A stretch of 64,000 nt of DNA from Porphyromonadaceae bacterium UBA2751 (GTDB lineage: Bacteria > Bacteroidota > Bacteroidia > Bacteroidales > Muribaculaceae), in contig DEJJ01000032.1 of NCBI GenBank assembly GCA_002353285.1, forward strand, positions 78,295 to 142,294. Direction: 5' to 3'. The notes under the pieces were generated by a model. That model worked only from the letters and a program-made list of their open reading frames with translations. It searched no databases and was not told where the DNA came from. Of the stretch, positions 62,296-64,000 are shown piece after piece (within the stretch, counting starts at the first letter, position 1; each line of letters opens with the position of its first letter). The position numbers were made by a program, and so were the translations under genes.

Positions 62296-62632
62296 TGAAA
62301 AAAAATTAATAATTATTATTTGTTTTTAGTATAAAAAATTTTCTCACATTAACATGTCAATCAACAGTTTAGAAAGTTAGTTTTCATAGCTGCCTTCGTC
62401 TCTGTGTTAATCACTATCACCATGCTCCAGCGGTGCCGTTAACATGCCATGATGTGGCACATAATCACAACGACACATGCGCAATGGGGGCTTTGGCGCA
62501 TTTTATAAGGTGCAAAGAAACAAATTTTTTTTCAATTAATCTAATTTTTCTTGTTAAAAGTGAATTTCACATTTAAAAAAACTTGACAATCGCCCGCGCA
62601 AGATAATAATTATGTTATAAAACATATTAACA
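62296..62632. other. Region upstream of susC without a recognisable promoter
   Basis: This is an AT-rich region. No TTG-N19/21-TAnnTTTG match is found on the minus strand; TTTCTTTG at 62520-62513 is the nearest, with no -33 partner. An imperfect palindrome TGCCATGATGTGGCA lies at about 62444-62458. Expression may depend on an ECF sigma factor or activator, which is usual for susC genes. Confidence 0.5.
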
Positions 62633-62671
62633 CAAAAAAAATCAGGGAGGTCACTTGGGTGACTTCCCTGA
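62633..62671 (-). terminator. Terminator of the thioredoxin-fold gene
   Basis: On the minus strand TCAGGGAAGTCAC pairs with GTGACCTCCCTGA (one wobble), followed by TTTTTTTT. Confidence 0.9.
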
Positions 62672-62716
62672 AGTAGGAATTCTCAGGCGCTCATGCCGCG
62701 CGAGCGCTGTGTGATG

Positions 62717-63199
62717 TTACTTAATTGCCTTGGCAATCTCGGCCATGGTGGGATTAACTGCCACAATCACGCCCTTGCCATTGATGAGGAATGTGCAGGG
62801 CTTGTCGATGCTACCCCACTTCTTCTCAAATGCAGGACGATCCTGCAGCTCGCAGAAGTACTGCGAAGCCACATCCAGGCTGTCGAGGCTCATCACCTCC
62901 TTGAAGAGTGCCTTGCTGCGGTCGAAGTTTACCGCCATGTGCACAATCTTGTCGTTGCCACGGGCAATACGGTTCAGCTCAATATTCTCTATGCGCGTGA
63001 TGGCGTCGGCCGATGTCCACATGTTGAGCACCACAAACTTGCCGCGGAACTGGCTGAGCTCCACAACATTGTTCTCGTTGGCGATACTGAAATCGGCTGC
63101 GCGTGTGCCCACTCGACTATCGCTCGCCACAGTTGTGCGTGACGATGTGAACACTAACACTGCGCACAAAGTAATTAACAAACAAACGAACTTCTTCAT
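62717..63199 (-). CDS. Periplasmic thioredoxin-fold protein lacking the CXXC motif
   Basis: The protein has 160 residues with an N-terminal signal peptide or anchor (about 1-25). The TlpA/peroxiredoxin-like layout is clear: FSIANENNVVELSQFRGKFVVLNMWTS, then a helix and strands, then PCTFLINGKGVIVAVNP with the cis-proline loop region. Where WCxxC should be there is W61-TSADAIT-R69, so both redox cysteines are gone. It cannot be a disulfide reductase. It may be a chaperone-like or binding relative. A TACCTTTG -7 element at 63383-63376 suggests a leader of about 170 nt. Confidence 0.85.
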   Translation of the reverse strand: MKKFVCLLITLCAVLVFTSSRTTVASDSRVGTRAADFSIANENNVVELSQFRGKFVVLNMWTSADAITRIENIELNRIARGNDKIVHMAVNFDRSKALFKEVMSLDSLDVASQYFCELQDRPAFEKKWGSIDKPCTFLINGKGVIVAVNPTMAEIAKAIK

Positions 63200-63375
63200 A
63201 GTTAAAGTTTTTGTTCAAGCATGCCAGCCCACATTACTGATAACCATCGGCCTTGTGAGGACATTGCGGGATGTATTATCAAGCAATCCTCATTTTGGCT
63301 CTAACTTGTGGCAAAATCTCTAATCGTCTTAAAAGTAAGGACCTGCCACAGGCCAGCATTGCTGAATTCGGGGTG

Positions 63376-63383
63376 CAAAGGTA
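63376..63383 (-). promoter_or_regulatory. Possible -7 element of the thioredoxin-fold gene
   Basis: TACCTTTG is on the minus strand (63383-63376), without a TTG at the usual distance. The 302-bp gap between this gene and the barrel gene shows nothing else recognisable. Confidence 0.45.
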
Positions 63384-63500
63384 GGCAAAAAATCCAAAAC
63401 CCCTTAAGGAATTAAGATTTTTTTGCTTATTTTAAGCCTTAAACATCATGGAATCCAGCCTTTTACCCCATTGCACTGGGTGCCATGACATGGCTGTGAG

Positions 63501-63971
63501 TTAGAACCTGTAGGTAGCTCCGAGCAAGAACACTGCCTGGTCGATCGAGCTCACGATAGAATACTTGAACTCGGCGTTGACAGCAACGCTTGGTGTGATT
63601 TCATACTCACATCCACCACCCAGGTTGAGACCAAAGCGAGTCACCGACTCGTCGGTAGCGCTATAGCTCTTGTTCACCACAGTGAGTCCTGCCAGCGGAT
63701 AGGCACGGAACTTGGGGGCGATGTTGAACAGGTAATGAGCGTTGGCATTCAGGTCCCACATGTGGAAACCGTTGTTGCGGAAGTAGTAGTTGAACGAGGC
63801 TTCGGCACGGATATCGTTAGTTATCCCATACTGGAACTTGCCACCAATACCCACCATGTTGATCTCGGTGCCATAAAGCAGGTTGCCACCCACTCCCATT
63901 TGCCCCTTCTGGGCAGCGGCATAGCCACATCCCAGCACGGCAACAAGCACTAATGCTAATATTTTCTTCAT
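63501..63971 (-). CDS. Small outer-membrane beta-barrel protein
   Basis: The protein has 156 residues with a signal peptide of 20 (GYAAAQ). Eight amphipathic strands are suggested by alternating patterns (MGVGGNLLYGTE, FQYGITNDIRAEASFNYYF, FGLNLGGGCEYEITPSVAVNAEFKYSI), ending in AVFLLGATYRF. The last Phe is typical of BAM-folded barrels. It belongs to the OMP_b-brl/porin-like superfamily; function is unknown. The promoter would be at or beyond the window end. Confidence 0.85.
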   Translation of the reverse strand: MKKILALVLVAVLGCGYAAAQKGQMGVGGNLLYGTEINMVGIGGKFQYGITNDIRAEASFNYYFRNNGFHMWDLNANAHYLFNIAPKFRAYPLAGLTVVNKSYSATDESVTRFGLNLGGGCEYEITPSVAVNAEFKYSIVSSIDQAVFLLGATYRF

Positions 63972-64000
63972 AATATATTGTATTATAATTTTTACTTAAA

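Noticed and set aside
62440..62470. Second sigma-54 control region before susC (TGCCA...TGGCA palindrome)
   Set aside because: A TGGCAC is present but no TTGC follows at the fixed distance on either strand.

Overview
This window is a stretch of chromosome from a Bacteroidales bacterium. The best fit is a gut Muribaculaceae- or Prevotellaceae-like lineage, but the family is my inference and the order is secure. The order rests on SusC/SusD and other TonB-dependent systems, type IX-style C-terminal tails (GIYIKNGRK-like), dockerin-type EF-hand pairs on unrelated secreted proteins, Bacteroidetes DUFs (DUF3078, DUF4302, DUF4876, DUF6850, Peptidase_Mx1) and recurrent Bacteroidetes promoters of the form TTG-N19/21-TAnnTTTG. 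No rRNA, tRNA, CRISPR array, prophage or transposase was seen.

Layout. 1-3.2 kb: almost complete rpsA (5' end outside the window), then the minus-strand kdsC-maf pair. 3.2-8.9 kb: a giant secreted protein, a coupled DUF4359-like/YiiX pair, and a small heat-shock gene behind a textbook sigma-54 promoter with phased upstream palindromes. 8.9-17.1 kb: a six-gene minus-strand operon made of a TonB receptor, two lipoproteins that share a domain, a DUF6850 barrel, a secreted OB-like protein and a dockerin-FGE-fold protein. 17.4-19.9 kb: mdh and a fused PAP2 phosphatase-VanX dipeptidase. 20-29 kb: DUF3078, CotH kinase, a four-gene TolC/HlyD/ABC-2 export operon without its own ATPase, and TraB/GumN. 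29-35.4 kb: a candidate small RNA and tandem hairpins, then pyrG-yidC-TM2-GH25-secreted protein. 35.5-49.2 kb: a segment bounded by two copies of an inverted, promoter-bearing composite repeat. It contains a beta-helix protein, a polyphosphate-type cluster (VTC, DUF4956, DUF2490), a GYF-domain membrane protein, mtgA, an aminotransferase, an uncharacterised lipoprotein/helical protein pair, a metallophosphoesterase and an NrtR-like regulator with a sirtuin. 49.3-52.2 kb: pepD, then a hemerythrin (RIC-like) gene coupled to a pseudo-receiver LuxR regulator. 52.3-64 kb: a BACON/dockerin secreted protein behind a 22-bp-phased repeat array, a SusC-SusD-metallopeptidase-DUF4302 operon, a thioredoxin fold without CXXC, and a small outer-membrane barrel.

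How the genes work together. Much of the window concerns the envelope. It covers nutrient uptake through two TonB-type systems, peptidoglycan synthesis and recycling (mtgA, GH25, PAP2-VanX, YiiX), protein insertion (YidC), LPS core sugar synthesis (kdsC) and efflux. Housekeeping genes (rpsA, mdh, pyrG, aspartate-type aminotransferase, pepD) are interspersed. The most promising new items are the sigma-54 control region of hsp20, the TonB/DUF6850/DUF4876 operon with its duplicated lipoprotein domain, the PAP2-VanX fusion, the hemerythrin/pseudo-receiver pair with a palindrome inside its promoter, the intergenic small-RNA candidate upstream of pyrG, and the composite nonamer repeats.
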